From the NCBI GenBank assembly GCA_019426215.1, contig CM033394.1, positions 186,001-250,000 on the forward strand: a stretch of DNA of 64,000 nt, read 5' to 3'. A program made the position numbers and the translations under genes. This document shows positions 24,610 through 51,992 of this stretch, piece by piece. The notes beneath the pieces are model-generated. The model ran no database searches. It was not told where the DNA came from and was given only the letters and a program-made list of their open reading frames with translations. This DNA comes from Buddleja alternifolia (Eukaryota; Streptophyta; Magnoliopsida; Lamiales; Scrophulariaceae). How positions within the stretch are numbered: the first letter of the stretch is position 1; each line of letters opens with the position of its first letter.

Positions 24610-26446
24610 ATGACCCGCTCCTCAAGCAAGCCTCTATACGAGTTGGAGCCCGAAATTGAACGAGTTCTTAGGACTAGTAGGCGAGCAAGAGAAATGGCCA
24701 ATAATCTCAACCAAAACCCAAATGGAAATTTCCCGGACATGAACTCACCGGAAACTAGGGAGTGGTTACAAGGTGTTCTACAAGCCATGCAAGCGGTACC
24801 TCCTCCACAACTCCCGTCGGTTCGGGGTAGCTTACCACCTAGGGTCCATACCATTCCGGGCCCGTAGTCGTGCCTAATTTCTTCACACCAAACTACCACA
24901 TTCCGGCTCACATTTTTAATATGGTGCAAGGAGATCCTTTCTATGGAGAACCACACGAATCACCACACGCTCATTTGGAAACCATAGATGAGGCTCTTGT
25001 GACCATTCAATATCACCCACGTGATCTTGATGCGATTCGTCTAAGAGTCTTCCATTTCTCATTGAAGGATAGGGCGACAACATGGTACAAATCCTTACCT
25101 CCACAATCTATTACAACATGGAGTGAGTTGGTCGATGCCTTTTTAAATAAATTCTTTCCACCCTCAAAATAAATGAGCTACGGAGTAATATAAAAGGGTT
25201 TAGGCAAAGGAGCAATGAATCTTTAGCCGAGGCTTGGGCTAGATATAAGGGCATGCTCCGTAAATGTCCCGATCATAATTTTGGGTTGAATGAACAAGTA
25301 CTCCATTTCTATGATGGGGTTAGGTCACGTATTCGGCATAGACTCAACGCGGGTGCGGGAGGAGATCTCCTTGGGTTAGATTGTCAAAGTGTATGGGACA
25401 AAGTCGAACAGTTGGCCCGAGAAGACGAGCTTTACCCCGACGATGAAGAGGCCTCATCCTCTAAAAAGGTTGCTTGTATTGAGGAAGTAGTTGAGGAAGT
25501 AGTACTCTTGGAACCGGAGGTTGGCAATGTTAATTATGTGGGGAATCAAAATAAACCTCGGGTGAACTTTCATATACCCGAGAATTTTCCAAAAAGGCCC
25601 AACCCCGCACAGAACGCACAACCGGGGATCTATCAAGCTCCACGACCACCCTTCAATAACCCACCCCCGAGGCAAGGCAATTTCAATGGACAAGGTCAAG
25701 GTCAAGTGCAAATGCGACCTCCCACAATCGATGAGAAACTGGATGCTCACATGAAAAAGTCCGATACATCTTTCAACGAACTTCGGAATATGATAAAGGA
25801 TATGTGTATGGAGATGAAGGATTTGCGAACACAAGTAGGGCAACTTTCTAATGCGGTTAACGGTAGAGCCCCGGGGACTCTCCCAAGCGACACGGAAAAG
25901 AACCCGAAGGCCCAATGCAATGCCATAGCCTTGAGAAGTGGCAAACAATTGGAAAATGACACTGCCAATACACGCGCCCAGGCGCCAGAAGATCCGCGCC
26001 TAGGCGCCGATACACGCGCCCAGGCGCCGCCCACTGTTTTTGTGCCAGCAGATCGGCGCCCAGGCGCCAGAAGATCCGCGCCTAGGCGCCGATACACGCG
26101 CCCAGGCGCCGCCCACTGCTTCTGTAGGTTTTCATCCGTCTAATCCAACGCTTTCTCCCCCTATCGAAGTTCGTCTCCCCTTCCCAAATGCTCACAAAAA
26201 GAAGAAAAAGGAGATGGATCCGAGCTTTCTTCGAATTTTGGCAATCCTTCGGGAAGTGAGAATTAATATTCCGTTTATTGACGCCATCCTCCAAATGCCG
26301 AATTATGTGAAGTTCTTCAAGGACATACTCTCCAACAAGCAGAAGTGGGAAGAGAATGAGACGGTGTGCCTCACGGAAGAATGCTCCGCCGTATTACTCA
26401 ATAAATTGCCAACTAAGCTCCAAGATCCCGGGAGTCTCACAATCCC
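24610..26446 (+). pseudogene. Athila gag and start of protease, frameshifted (element 2)
   Basis: Capsid precursor. ATG at 24610 opens MTRSSSKPLYELEPEIER. Gag core blocks follow: DPFYGEPHESPHAHLETI, LKDRATTWYKSLPPQSITTW, and SLAEAWARYKGMLRKCPDHN. A region just before the protease contains FIDAILQMPNYVKFFKDILS. Reading continues in different frames after about 24865, 25170, the GCGCC repeat near 26000-26110, and 26460, so at least four one-base shifts are present. I see no CCHC zinc knuckle where some relatives have one. The protein is not functional as written. Confidence 0.85.
25971..26121. repeat. GCGCC-rich repeat inside gag
   Basis: About two copies of a unit built from CGCGCCCAGGCGCC and CGCGCCTAGGCGCC, encoding a TRAQAPEDPRLGAD-type peptide. 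It uses the same core words as the LTR patches and the post-pol minisatellite. The gag reading frame changes within it. Confidence 0.8.
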
Positions 26447-29400
26447 ATGCACAATTGGATCCTATCATTCAAGAAGGTGTTATGTGACTCGGGGGCCAGC
26501 ATCAATCTTCTTCCATACTCACTGTTTAAAAAGCTAGGCCTTGGAAATCCCAAGCCGACCTCAATGAGCCTTCAACTAGCCGACCGATCGATCAAGAGGC
26601 CCAAGGGGATAATCGAAGACGTTATTGTCCAAGTCGACAAGTTTTATTTTCCCGTTGATTTCGTAGTACTCGACATGGAAGAGGATGTGGAAGTACCATT
26701 AATCCTAGGGAGACCATTCCTAGCCACGGGTAAGGCGGTAATTGACATTGCTAATGGTAAGCTTACCTTGAATGTGGGCGATGACAAAGTTACCTTTGAT
26801 GTTTACAAAGTCCTTAAACATCCTTTTGATCATGACTCGTGTTATCGAATTGATACATTTGACCATTTGATTGTTGAGTATTTACAGGACAATACAATTG
26901 AAAATTCTCTCGAACAGAGTCTTATGAAATCCATGCAAGTGGACTCGGAGAAAGATGATCTAGTGGAAAAGGTTCTAAGCTTGGAGTACAAATCTTCCTC
27001 TCATTCGGGAGGATTCATCAAAGTTGATAGATCATTGTCAGGATCACCTCGCCCATCTATTGAAGAACCCCCCTCTCTCGAACTCAAACCCCTCCCCTCC
27101 CACCTTAAATATGTGTACTTGAACGATGACGAAACACTCCCATTGATCATTTCCTCATCTCTTTCAGGATCACAAGAAGAGCAATTAATGACGGTGTTGA
27201 GATCTCACAAACGGGCTTTTGGGTGGAAACTTGCGGACATCAAAGGCATTAGTCCAGCGATATGTATGCACAAAATACTTATGGAGGACTCCACCAAGCC
27301 TACACGCCAACCCCAAAGGAGATCAAACCCACAAATCCAAGAGGTAGTCAAGAAGGAAGTGATTAAACTGCTCGACTCAGGTATAATCTATCCTATTTCT
27401 GATAGTGCGTGGGTGAGCCCTACCCAAGTGGTGCCTAAGAAAGGGGGAATAACGGTAATTGAGAATGCGAATAATGAGCTTATCCCAACTCGTATAATTA
27501 GTGGGTGGCGTGTATGTATAGATTACCGTAAGTTGAATGATGCCACACGTAAGGATCATTTCCCCCTCCCCTTTATTGACCAAATGCTTGAACGATTAGC
27601 CGGGCATGATTTCTATTGTTTTCTAGATGGTTACTCCGGCTATAATCAAATTGCCATAGATCCTGAGGACCAAGAGAAAACCACTTTCACTTGTCCTTAT
27701 GGCACATTTGCTTATAGAAGGATGCCATTTGGCTTGTGTAATGCCCCGGCCACTTTTCAAAGATGCATGATGGCTATTTTTCATGATATGGTTGAAGATT
27801 TCCTTGAAATTTTTATGGATGACTTTTCTGTTTTCGGAACAACTTTTGATATTTGTCTTGCTCATCTAAATGTTGTGCTTAAACGTTGTGAAGAAACCAA
27901 CCTTGTTTTGAATTGGGAAAAATGCCATTTAATGGTCCGAGAGGGGATTGTACTTGGCCACAAGATCTCTCAAAAAGGGATCGAAGTGGACCAAGCCAAG
28001 ATTGAGGTCATTGAAAAACTTCCCCCACCCACATCGGTAAAAGCTGTTAGGAGTTTTCTCGGGCATGCTGGTTTCTATAGGCGATTCATCTTGAATTTCT
28101 CTAAAATTGCGAAACCGTTGTCTAATTTGCTTGTTAAAGATGCACCTTTTGATTTCAATTCTTCTTGTATGCAGGCCTTTCTTGATTTGAAGGAACGCTT
28201 AGTTTCCGCCCCTATCATGTCATCCCCCGATTGGAGCTTACCATTCGAATTGATGTGTGATGCGAGTGACACCGCGGTTGGAGCGGTCCTTGGCCAAAGG
28301 AAGGAAAAGGTATTTCGAACCATTTACTATGCTAGTAAAACTCTTAACGATGCACAATTGAATTATGCCACCACGGAAAAAGAATTACTCGCCATAGTCT
28401 TTGCATTCGATAAATTCCACTCTTACCTCGTGCTAAACAAAGTGATAGTTTACACCGATCATTCGGCTTTAAAATATTTGCTTGCCAAGAAAGATGCTAA
28501 ACCAAGACTCCTTAGGTGGATTTTGTTACTCCAAGAATTTGATTTAGAGATAAAAGACAAGAAAGGCACCGAAAATGTAGTAGCCGACCACCTCTCACGA
28601 TTAGAGCTAGTGAATGATCCGTTAGATGAGACACCAATTCGTGAGGAATTCCCAGATGAACACCTCCTTGCTATTTCTGAAAAAATTTCACCTTGGTATG
28701 CTAACTTTGCCAATTACATTGTTACGGGCCGTCTTCCCCCGGATATCACTTTTCATCAAAAGAAGAAATTTCTATCTGATGTAAAGCAATATCTTTGGGA
28801 CGAACCCTTTTTATTCAAAGTTTGTGCAGATGGTTTAATTCGACGTTGCATACCCGAAACGGACGTGCATGCTATCCTATCTCATTGTCATGATATGGCG
28901 GTAGGTGGCCATTTTGGGCCTTCCAAAACGGTAGCTAAGATCCTCCAATCAGGTTTCTTCTGGCCTACTCTTGTTAAAGATGCACATCATTATGTCAAAT
29001 CTTGTGATCGCTGTCAACGAATGGGGAACATCTCTAAACATCATGAAACGCCCTTAAATAGCATGTTAGAGTGTGAGTTGTTTGATGTATGGGGTGTGGA
29101 TTTCATGGGCCCTTTCCCCAGTTCTTGTTCAAATAAATATATCCTTGTTGCGGTAGACTATGTCTCCAAATGGGTGGAAGCCGTGGCCTTGCCTACTAAT
29201 GATGCTCGGGTTGTCACTCGTTTTCTGAAGAAACATATTTTTACTCGATTTGGAACTCCCCGAGCCATCATTAGTGACGGGGGCACCCACTTCTGCAACA
29301 GGCAGTTTGAACTTTTATTGACCAAGTACGGGGTGAAGCATAAAATTTCGACCCCATACCACCCACAAACTAGTGGCCAAGTGGAGGTCTCGAATAGGGA

Positions 29401-30013
29401 GATTAAGCGTATTTTAGAAAAAACGGTCAACGCATCAAGAAAGGATTGGTCCCTTAAATTGGATGATGCTCTTTGGGCTTATCGGACCGCCTATAAAACC
29501 CCAATTGGCATGTCCCCGTATCGTCTTGTTTTTGGTAAAACATGTCACTTGCCCGTTGAACTCGAGCATCGTGCTTATTGGGCCATTAAGTTTCTAAATT
29601 TTGACTCTCAAAGTGTAGGTACACAACGTTTGCTACAACTCAACGAACTCGAAGAATGGCGTCATCTTGCCTATGAGAACGCAAAACTCTATAAGGAGCG
29701 GACCAAAATGTGGCATGACAAACATATTCTCCCCCGGGAATTCCACAAGGGAGAGCGGGTGTTGCTATACAACTCTCGACTCCGACTCTTCCCCGGGAAG
29801 CTTAAGTCTCGATGGTCGGGACCATTTTTGATTTCCCAGGTCTATCCATCCGGCGCCGTCGAGCTTACAACAGATAAAGGACATACTTTCTTGGTCAACG
29901 CTCAACGTCTAAAACCTTACTTAGGGATGGATGGCCAAGAGACAAAGAGTCCTTCATCCTCGCGGACCCTTCGTGATTCTTCGCTTTCAGTCGAGCTAAT
30001 GACTCTAAACTAG
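26447..30013 (+). CDS. pol: Athila pol polyprotein, open (element 2)
   Basis: 1188 codons. Protease [11 protein letters not shown] with active-site D14. RT with the FMDD motif at 456-459 and the [12 protein letters not shown] block before it. RNase H with D605 in [15 protein letters not shown] and TDHSALKYL. Integrase with an HHCC zinc finger (H808, H812 or nearby, C853, C856) and the D885, D944, E980 triad with 35 residues between the last two. A GPF/Y-type module starts at G1125. The first residues come from the normal gag-pol frame after a shift near 26460, so the printed ATG is only the first methionine of the open stretch. All catalytic residues of the three enzymes are present. Confidence 0.9.
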   Translation: MHNWILSFKKVLCDSGASINLLPYSLFKKLGLGNPKPTSMSLQLADRSIKRPKGIIEDVIVQVDKFYFPVDFVVLDMEEDVEVPLILGRPFLATGKAVIDIANGKLTLNVGDDKVTFDVYKVLKHPFDHDSCYRIDTFDHLIVEYLQDNTIENSLEQSLMKSMQVDSEKDDLVEKVLSLEYKSSSHSGGFIKVDRSLSGSPRPSIEEPPSLELKPLPSHLKYVYLNDDETLPLIISSSLSGSQEEQLMTVLRSHKRAFGWKLADIKGISPAICMHKILMEDSTKPTRQPQRRSNPQIQEVVKKEVIKLLDSGIIYPISDSAWVSPTQVVPKKGGITVIENANNELIPTRIISGWRVCIDYRKLNDATRKDHFPLPFIDQMLERLAGHDFYCFLDGYSGYNQIAIDPEDQEKTTFTCPYGTFAYRRMPFGLCNAPATFQRCMMAIFHDMVEDFLEIFMDDFSVFGTTFDICLAHLNVVLKRCEETNLVLNWEKCHLMVREGIVLGHKISQKGIEVDQAKIEVIEKLPPPTSVKAVRSFLGHAGFYRRFILNFSKIAKPLSNLLVKDAPFDFNSSCMQAFLDLKERLVSAPIMSSPDWSLPFELMCDASDTAVGAVLGQRKEKVFRTIYYASKTLNDAQLNYATTEKELLAIVFAFDKFHSYLVLNKVIVYTDHSALKYLLAKKDAKPRLLRWILLLQEFDLEIKDKKGTENVVADHLSRLELVNDPLDETPIREEFPDEHLLAISEKISPWYANFANYIVTGRLPPDITFHQKKKFLSDVKQYLWDEPFLFKVCADGLIRRCIPETDVHAILSHCHDMAVGGHFGPSKTVAKILQSGFFWPTLVKDAHHYVKSCDRCQRMGNISKHHETPLNSMLECELFDVWGVDFMGPFPSSCSNKYILVAVDYVSKWVEAVALPTNDARVVTRFLKKHIFTRFGTPRAIISDGGTHFCNRQFELLLTKYGVKHKISTPYHPQTSGQVEVSNREIKRILEKTVNASRKDWSLKLDDALWAYRTAYKTPIGMSPYRLVFGKTCHLPVELEHRAYWAIKFLNFDSQSVGTQRLLQLNELEEWRHLAYENAKLYKERTKMWHDKHILPREFHKGERVLLYNSRLRLFPGKLKSRWSGPFLISQVYPSGAVELTTDKGHTFLVNAQRLKPYLGMDGQETKSPSSSRTLRDSSLSVELMTLN

Positions 30014-30942
30014 CGCTTCTTGGGAGGCAACCCATGTTTTCTTTCCGTTTCCTTTTCTTTTTCCCTTATTATTCCGTTTGTTGCTTTATTTTCTAACCTT
30101 ACATCTTTGTTAGTTTGTGTTTTAAGTGTTTTGTCTCTTCCCTTTTGAAACAGGAAATGAAATTCGTTACAAAACTATTCAGAATCCGCGCCCAAGCGCC
30201 GAGAAATCAGGCGCCTAGGCGCCCGACTCTGAAAGGGCGCCCAAGCGCCGAGAAATCAGGCGCCTAGGCGCCCGATTCTGAAAGGGCGCCCAGGCGCCGA
30301 GAAACGCCCGCCTAGGCGCGGGCATTACCACCAAAAGACTCCAGGTAAGCTGTGTCGCGCGCCTAGGCGCCCAAACCGCGCGCCTAGGCGCCCGATTCTG
30401 AATTAACAAATATGTGGGTCAAAACGGTCAAAATTCCCCAAAATCTTCACAACTCCTCTCCCACTCGAATTCCGGCGATTTCCTCAACATTTCCGGCCAT
30501 TTCCACCGGTTTCACCGCCACTTTCACATCATTCGTTGCACAAGAGGCTCTTCTTTCACATCGACTCGGTGCGAAAATTTTGGGGATAAAAGGTGAGTTT
30601 TGGCTTTACCCTTATATATTGAGTAGGTGCCTTGCGTTATATATTGAGGATTAATTGGGGCATTGGCCGATTGTAGATTGAATTTTTGTTGTTATTGCAT
30701 TTGAGAGCTTGAAATTGAATTTGTGGGTTGTAATCAAATTGGGGGTTGATGTTGTTGAATTGGATGGTCTATTGTTGCTAAATCCGTGGGTTTTATCAAT
30801 TTGTGGTTGAAATTGAATTTGTGGATTGTTGCCAAGTGTGGGTTGCTCTGATTTTGGTGTGTGTTGGGCGTTGAAGATTGTTGTATTTGGTTGGTTGCAT
30901 TTGGGTTGATTTGAGTAGTTAAGTTGATAATTGTTGTTGCAA
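30014..30942 (+). other. Post-pol leader of element 2
   Basis: Counterpart of 18856-19822 with the GCGCC minisatellite at 30187-30401. It has more single-base losses than element 1. The small open frames on both strands here are not protein-like. Confidence 0.62.
30187..30401. repeat. GCGCC-rich minisatellite (element 2)
   Basis: Same ~50-bp unit array as 19029-19243 with one-base differences in G and C runs. Confidence 0.83.
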
Positions 30943-32258
30943 ATGACGAGAACTACCAACAGACCGTCCAAGGGTAAGAAAAAAGTGGGTGAGGGTTCCT
31001 CTAATGAGCCCGAGACTCCCGATAATACCCGTTTTGAAAACCCCCAAGTCCAAATTATGTGTCAGAGTTTGAGCACCCCCCGCACCCTTATTAAGGAGCA
31101 CTATTTAACCACCCGGGGACAGCCCTCTGTGCACGAATTGATACAATTTCATCGCTTACAGTTTTTTTGTCAAAAGCCCGAGGCCATTCATCTTCCTTGG
31201 GTTCTGGAATTCTTCAGCTCCGGGGTTTATGATGAGATTGAGACACGAGGATGGCTGGGGACTACCCTTTTGGTCCGGGGCAAACATGTCAATTATGAGT
31301 TGAGACAGATTAGGGAGAGCATAGGCACCCCGACCCCTCAGACATGCGAGTTCACCACTCTTTACAATGCAGGGCGCCTCCGAGTTAGCCTGTCGGATAT
31401 TTTGCAGGTTATTGGCCGAGAGGGTGGGAATGGGTACCCGGAGAAGCTCATGTCCCCCGTAGGGCTCTATTACCCGAGGCTGCTTTCTGGCTCGACTTCA
31501 TCCGATTCAATTTAATGCCGAGTACCAATCGATCAGAGGCAAACAAGGAACGGGCCACCCTCATCTACGCTATTATGTCCAAGAAAGCTGTGGACTTTGC
31601 CCGGGTAATCCACAAGTCTTTGACGGACCACTTTAGAAAGTTGAAGAATGAGTTAGGGCCATTGATTAACAAAGAATTGGCTAAGCAAAAGGGAGAAGGT
31701 CCCACTCGGAAGATTCCCATCATTCTCCCGTCACTGATCACAGCTTTATGCAAGGCGGCTAAGGTTCCCACATTTCCTTTGGAGCGTACTGAGCTTCCTG
31801 GTTCTTATCTCACCGTGGTAGATGACGACTCCCAGGCTCCTCCACCACCAGCTACTTCAAAGAGGCCTCGCCCATCTTCATCCCAGTCTACTAGCTCCCC
31901 ACAGTTTCCACCTATGGATGCCGCCGCCATTAGACAATTAAAGGATGAATTGAGGGAGGAGTTGCGAGATGAGATGAGGGTGGTCATGTCCGACACTTGT
32001 GCTTATTTCCGTCAGCTTTTTGTAGAGCATGATGCGTTTGTCGGTTGGGGCCGTTTGATTATTCTGCTCCTCCACCTTACCCGCACCCCCCGCCTCAGCA
32101 GCCCGCAGATATGCACGAGTCAGGTGCTCTCGTTCTGACGGAGGTGATGATGAGGCTCATAATGAGGCTCATATGATGAGGGTAGCCCGTTGATTGATTT
32201 GGATGATCTCGGCGGCGAGGATGAGGATTACATTGACCGTTTTGGCACCACCGATTAG
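30943..32258 (+). pseudogene. Athila post-pol ORF, frameshifted (element 2)
   Basis: Counterpart of the 440-aa ORF at 19823-21145. A lost G near 31422 (GAGAGGGTGGG against GAGAGGGGTGGG) ends the first frame at 31515. A second loss near 32048 and others near 32136-32175 disrupt the C-terminus. All lie in short homopolymers or simple repeats. Confidence 0.82.
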
Positions 32259-33893
32259 GCTTATCTTGTTTTATTTCCATGCATGTTCTTTTTATTTTTT
32301 TTTTGGATATCTTTTGTTGGGATGTTGGATATTTTATGTTTGATGTTGGATGCTTGATGTTTTCCTTCCATGCATGTTTCTCATTTTTTTGTTTATCTCG
32401 TTTGTTTTATATCTATTCTATCCAATGTTTGATGCTCTGTATGGCTAGCATTTGTTTACCTATGTAGTGATCGACACAGTGATTGCCATCCGTGGACTTG
32501 ATTGCCTTAAGTGGACTCGGGTTTGCTTTTCAGCTTCCCTATGGTGACGTGTACTTTGCCCTTTCTTTTTCAAACATTGGGGACAATGTTCATGATAAGT
32601 GTGGGGGGTATACTAGATCCATTATAGTCATGTTGATTCATGTTTTACATATTTCGGTCCAAGTTTGTCAAGTTTGGGGGGTGCTGTACCTCTACATGTG
32701 AAATGTGTGCAATTTTAATTTATTTTTTTGGATAGAATTTCAACCCTTCACTTGAGGCATTGAGCATGGTTAATTTGAATACATGGTATGTTTTCTCTAT
32801 CAATTTGGTTTTTAATGGCTATACACATCGTTCCTTGCTTATGGGATCCTAACTAGACTAGATTAACCTTAAGATGATTCACATATGCACCTAAATCGAA
32901 GGTAGAGGAGTTGAGTGGGCAATCATTTTGAAACACTTAAAGGCTTGATCCCGAAATATCAACTTAGAATTTTCACATGTGTTATGAGTTGAGAACGTTA
33001 ACTTCGTGTGCTTAATAATAATAAAAAGAGGTTGAACATTGGTATGACTGAAAAAGTCAGGCTTAATAGATACTGGGGGCGAAGAGCACCATGCCTAGAA
33101 TACTGTACTATTTTGCTAATTTGAGCTAAGCTCAAGCCAATGCAAGTGTTAAGTGAATAAGGACCTAGTTTGATTTTGTGGCCTTTGACACTCGAGTGAT
33201 TAAGCCCTTAGGAATGTCTCCACATTTGATACCCTAAAGCCATCTGGTTTAGGAGTTATTGGCCTAAAACTCGTTACACGGGTGTCATAGAAAGCCTAAG
33301 AGGATCAAACATTGCACATGGTCTAGCCTCTAATGTTTCGAGTTGAAAGTGCATAAGATAAATCCGAAAGTGGAATGAAGTGATAAATTTTAAGTGGCTA
33401 TGAAGTTGTATTCAATTCTCGTACCATGTGAATAATCAAAAGTTGATAAATATGGGGTTAATGTTTGAAAAGTGGTAAGAATGCCACTTGACTATAATAC
33501 TTGAGATTTATTACACTACACCCTTAGGATGATCTTTTCAATGTTAAGCGTAACATGAGCAAATGTGTGATGTGTATATATTTGTAATATGAGCTTAAAC
33601 AGATGAATTCATACCATTGTGTGCTATTAATCATTGTAATTTACGTTGAGTGATCGGGGTTGAAAATCTTTCGATTTTGTGGGTATATCGTCTGCAAACC
33701 CTCACGAGACTATAACTCGTCCTTTGAGGTAACTCAAAGGTTCAAAGGCTTGTTGCATTCGCTAAATGCAACCGTTTACTCCACGAAAGTGAGTTAGGTA
33801 GTTTTCTTTTTGTTTCTCTCTTTGATTGATGATGTTTCCTTATCTTAGAACTCTTATTGCTCGAGGACGAGCAATTGATAAGTGTGGGGGTGT
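32259..33893 (+). other. Athila 3' non-coding region and polypurine tract (element 2)
   Basis: Non-coding, equivalent to 21146-22800, with the internal AAGTGTGGGGGG word at about 32597 and the terminal PPT directly before 33894. Confidence 0.68.
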
Positions 33894-35521
33894 TGATAAG
33901 AGGCATTTTTACGTGTTTTTAAGCCCCTTTGCGTTTATTCTTAGGTTCATTTATCGCTTGATTCTTGCCACATGTGCGTTTAATTCGTGCATTAAGTGAT
34001 TTCAGGTCTTAAATGGATACAATCAAAGAACGGGATGAAAAATGACGTATAAAACAAGTTTAGGCCAAATTGCTATGCACTCCTACGCCTAGGCGCCATC
34101 TTGCCCACGCCCGGCGCCGTTTCAGCACCACTTTCCACGTTCGAGCGCTTTTTCCGTATTTTAGAGACCGAATTGGATGAAGTTTCCTTCTACAAAGTTG
34201 TAGAACTATGTGTTAGCTTCAAATGAGGACTTGAATCATCCAAATCGGAGTTTTGTGAGAGAGTTATGAAGGAAATACAATTACTGCGCCAGACAGAGGC
34301 AAATACTCCCAACATTCTGATTTGGGCGCCCGAGCGCCATAAACCCGCGCCTAGGCGTGGCCACATCCGAGATTTGATTCCTTTCAGCCAAAAGATCATC
34401 ATTTGATGGGGGAATGGAACATTTAAAGCCAAGAGGTCATCACATGTATGGGGGGGATGTCATAAGTATGTTCTTACTAGATCTACTTTGGGAATTTTAT
34501 ACTACTCACTTTAAGAGTAGTGGAGGGGACACTAGGGGGGACATACACATGAGGGGCTGATTTGTGGTGGTCTTCTTAAGGGATCCTAGGGGCAATTGAC
34601 CGATCATCTTGGAGAGAAAGGAGAGAGAGGCATTGGATCCATCACTTTTCACTCATCATCATTCATCACCATTTTCTTCATCACTTTGGAGGGGACAAAG
34701 AGGGAGGAGCTAAGGAGGAAGATCAAGAGCAAAGATCCATCATCAATCAATTGAGGGAGTTTTAATTATTTGCATTTACATGTTTATTTCCATGAGTATG
34801 TATTTTGTATTAGATTTTCTTAACTTTTGATGAGAGGCTAATATTGTAGAACTAAGGCCATGTGAAGGCCAAATTTATGAATCAATATATGTGAAGTTGC
34901 TCTTTGTATTAATTCTCCTATTGCTTTGTGTGTTAATTCTATGCTTTTATTCCAATCATGTGTTTGATCACCATATGCTTGCTATCTTGCCTAATCTAGT
35001 TGTTCGAGAGAAAATAGATTAGGGTGCAAGAGAATTAACACATCATCCGAAACAAATGAGGGATTGCCCTAGAAATAGGTAAAGATTCCCGGGTGTTGTT
35101 AGCCGGATTCGTTCGGGGAAGCTCTAGAACGTTAATGCGTGATTTTTGATTAGATTCTCGGATAGACATATTTAGAGAACCGTCAATTAATCATAGGATT
35201 ATTATGTGCCGAGACATCGGGTAATAGTTAATTTAGGAGTTTCCACCAAAGCAATAGGAGTCTAATAATTCGAAGAGTAGTCATATATATTGACGAGTAG
35301 ATTTGGTTGTAGCATGTGCCTTAGTCATTTTATCATACGTGAGATTAATTCATAGCTTGTTTCTCTTTGTCTTTCGTTTACTAATCTTTTCTTGCTTTAC
35401 TTTAATTGTCTTACTTTTCATTAAAATCATAAACTAGAATTCAAGTCCTTGTGGTTCGACAACCCGGACTTTTTGTCCACTTATTACTAACCACGACTAG
35501 TGCACTTGCTATCAAAGCACC
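33894..35521 (+). repeat. Athila 3' LTR of element 2, truncated by the gap
   Basis: Starts TGATAAGAGG directly after the PPT and matches 22801-24464. The final ~24 bases, ending in GTGTCA, are missing because the sequence turns to N at 35522. Confidence 0.88.
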
Positions 35522-35596
35522 NNNNNNNNNNNNNNNNNNNNNNNNNNNNNNNNNNNNNNNNNNNNNNNNNNNNNNNNNNNNNNNNNNNNNNNNNNN
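35522..35596. other. Assembly gap (75 N)
   Basis: A run of N separates Athila LTR sequence from the start of copy B. The first ~27 bases after it (35597-35623) match neither copy A nor any Athila part I can find in this window. Confidence 0.98.
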
Positions 35597-35639
35597 CAAT
35601 TACATACGTACCATAATCCAACAAAGATTCAGTTCATAC

Positions 35640-51352
<15,713 letters not shown>

Positions 51353-51992
51353 TTATTTTCTAACGTGCAAAGAAAACAGAGAAAATTAAAGAGGAATCGG
51401 AGATAGAATAGGAAATGAGTGTAAAATTAGCATGCATATATATATGTATGTATGTATGTTATAAAACAGAAGATCTTTTAGGTTAATTCACACCTGATAT
51501 AATTAATTAATGGCAGTAACAGCAGCGGAAAGAAGAAGAAAAAAGGTGAAATGGGGGTGGTGGACTGGATTGTCTTTTTCTACTGTGGACAGAGAGAGCG
51601 GGCCTTGCGGCCTAGTAGTTTCTGCCAAAGCTGTGAAGAGTAAAAAGTGTCTTGGTCTTAAATATATAACAATGTGAAAAAATTCTTCGGAACAAATTCA
51701 CCCCTGATGGATGGATGTAGTTTTTTGATATTAATATTATAATGTAACGACAACATCCTTATTTTTATTTTTCCCAGCCCAAAGCTTTTGAACATCAAAT
51801 CATAGGGTTATTTTATTAAATAATATCAACACCACACCACTTAGGCTAGGCTGACATAATATTGCAATTAACCTTTTTAAAATAGTTTTGATATATCAAT
51901 ATAAGTCAGCCTAGCCATCAATAATTAACGAAAATGATATGATCAGCAAGATTTTCTCTCTAAGACTCTAACGTATATTTCCATATCCGTGC
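51353..51992. promoter_or_regulatory. Upstream region of the PICKLE-like gene
   Basis: About 0.6 kb between the minus-strand start codon and the LINE. AT-rich with a (TATG)n-like stretch near 51440-51460. No core promoter element can be assigned with confidence. It should contain the 5' UTR and whatever native promoter the LINE left in place. Confidence 0.45.

Larger units (their letters stand above)
22801..35521 (+). mobile_element. Athila-type Ty3/gypsy retrotransposon, nearly complete (element 2)
   Basis: Order: 5' LTR, tRNA-Asp-type PBS, gag, protease-RT-RNase H-integrase, GCGCC leader, post-pol ORF, 3' non-coding region, PPT, 3' LTR (33894 on). The 3' LTR is cut about 24 bases before its expected end by the N run. 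At about 12.7 kb it has the size and order usual for Athila. Pol is open throughout; gag and the post-pol ORF contain frameshifts. Confidence 0.92.
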
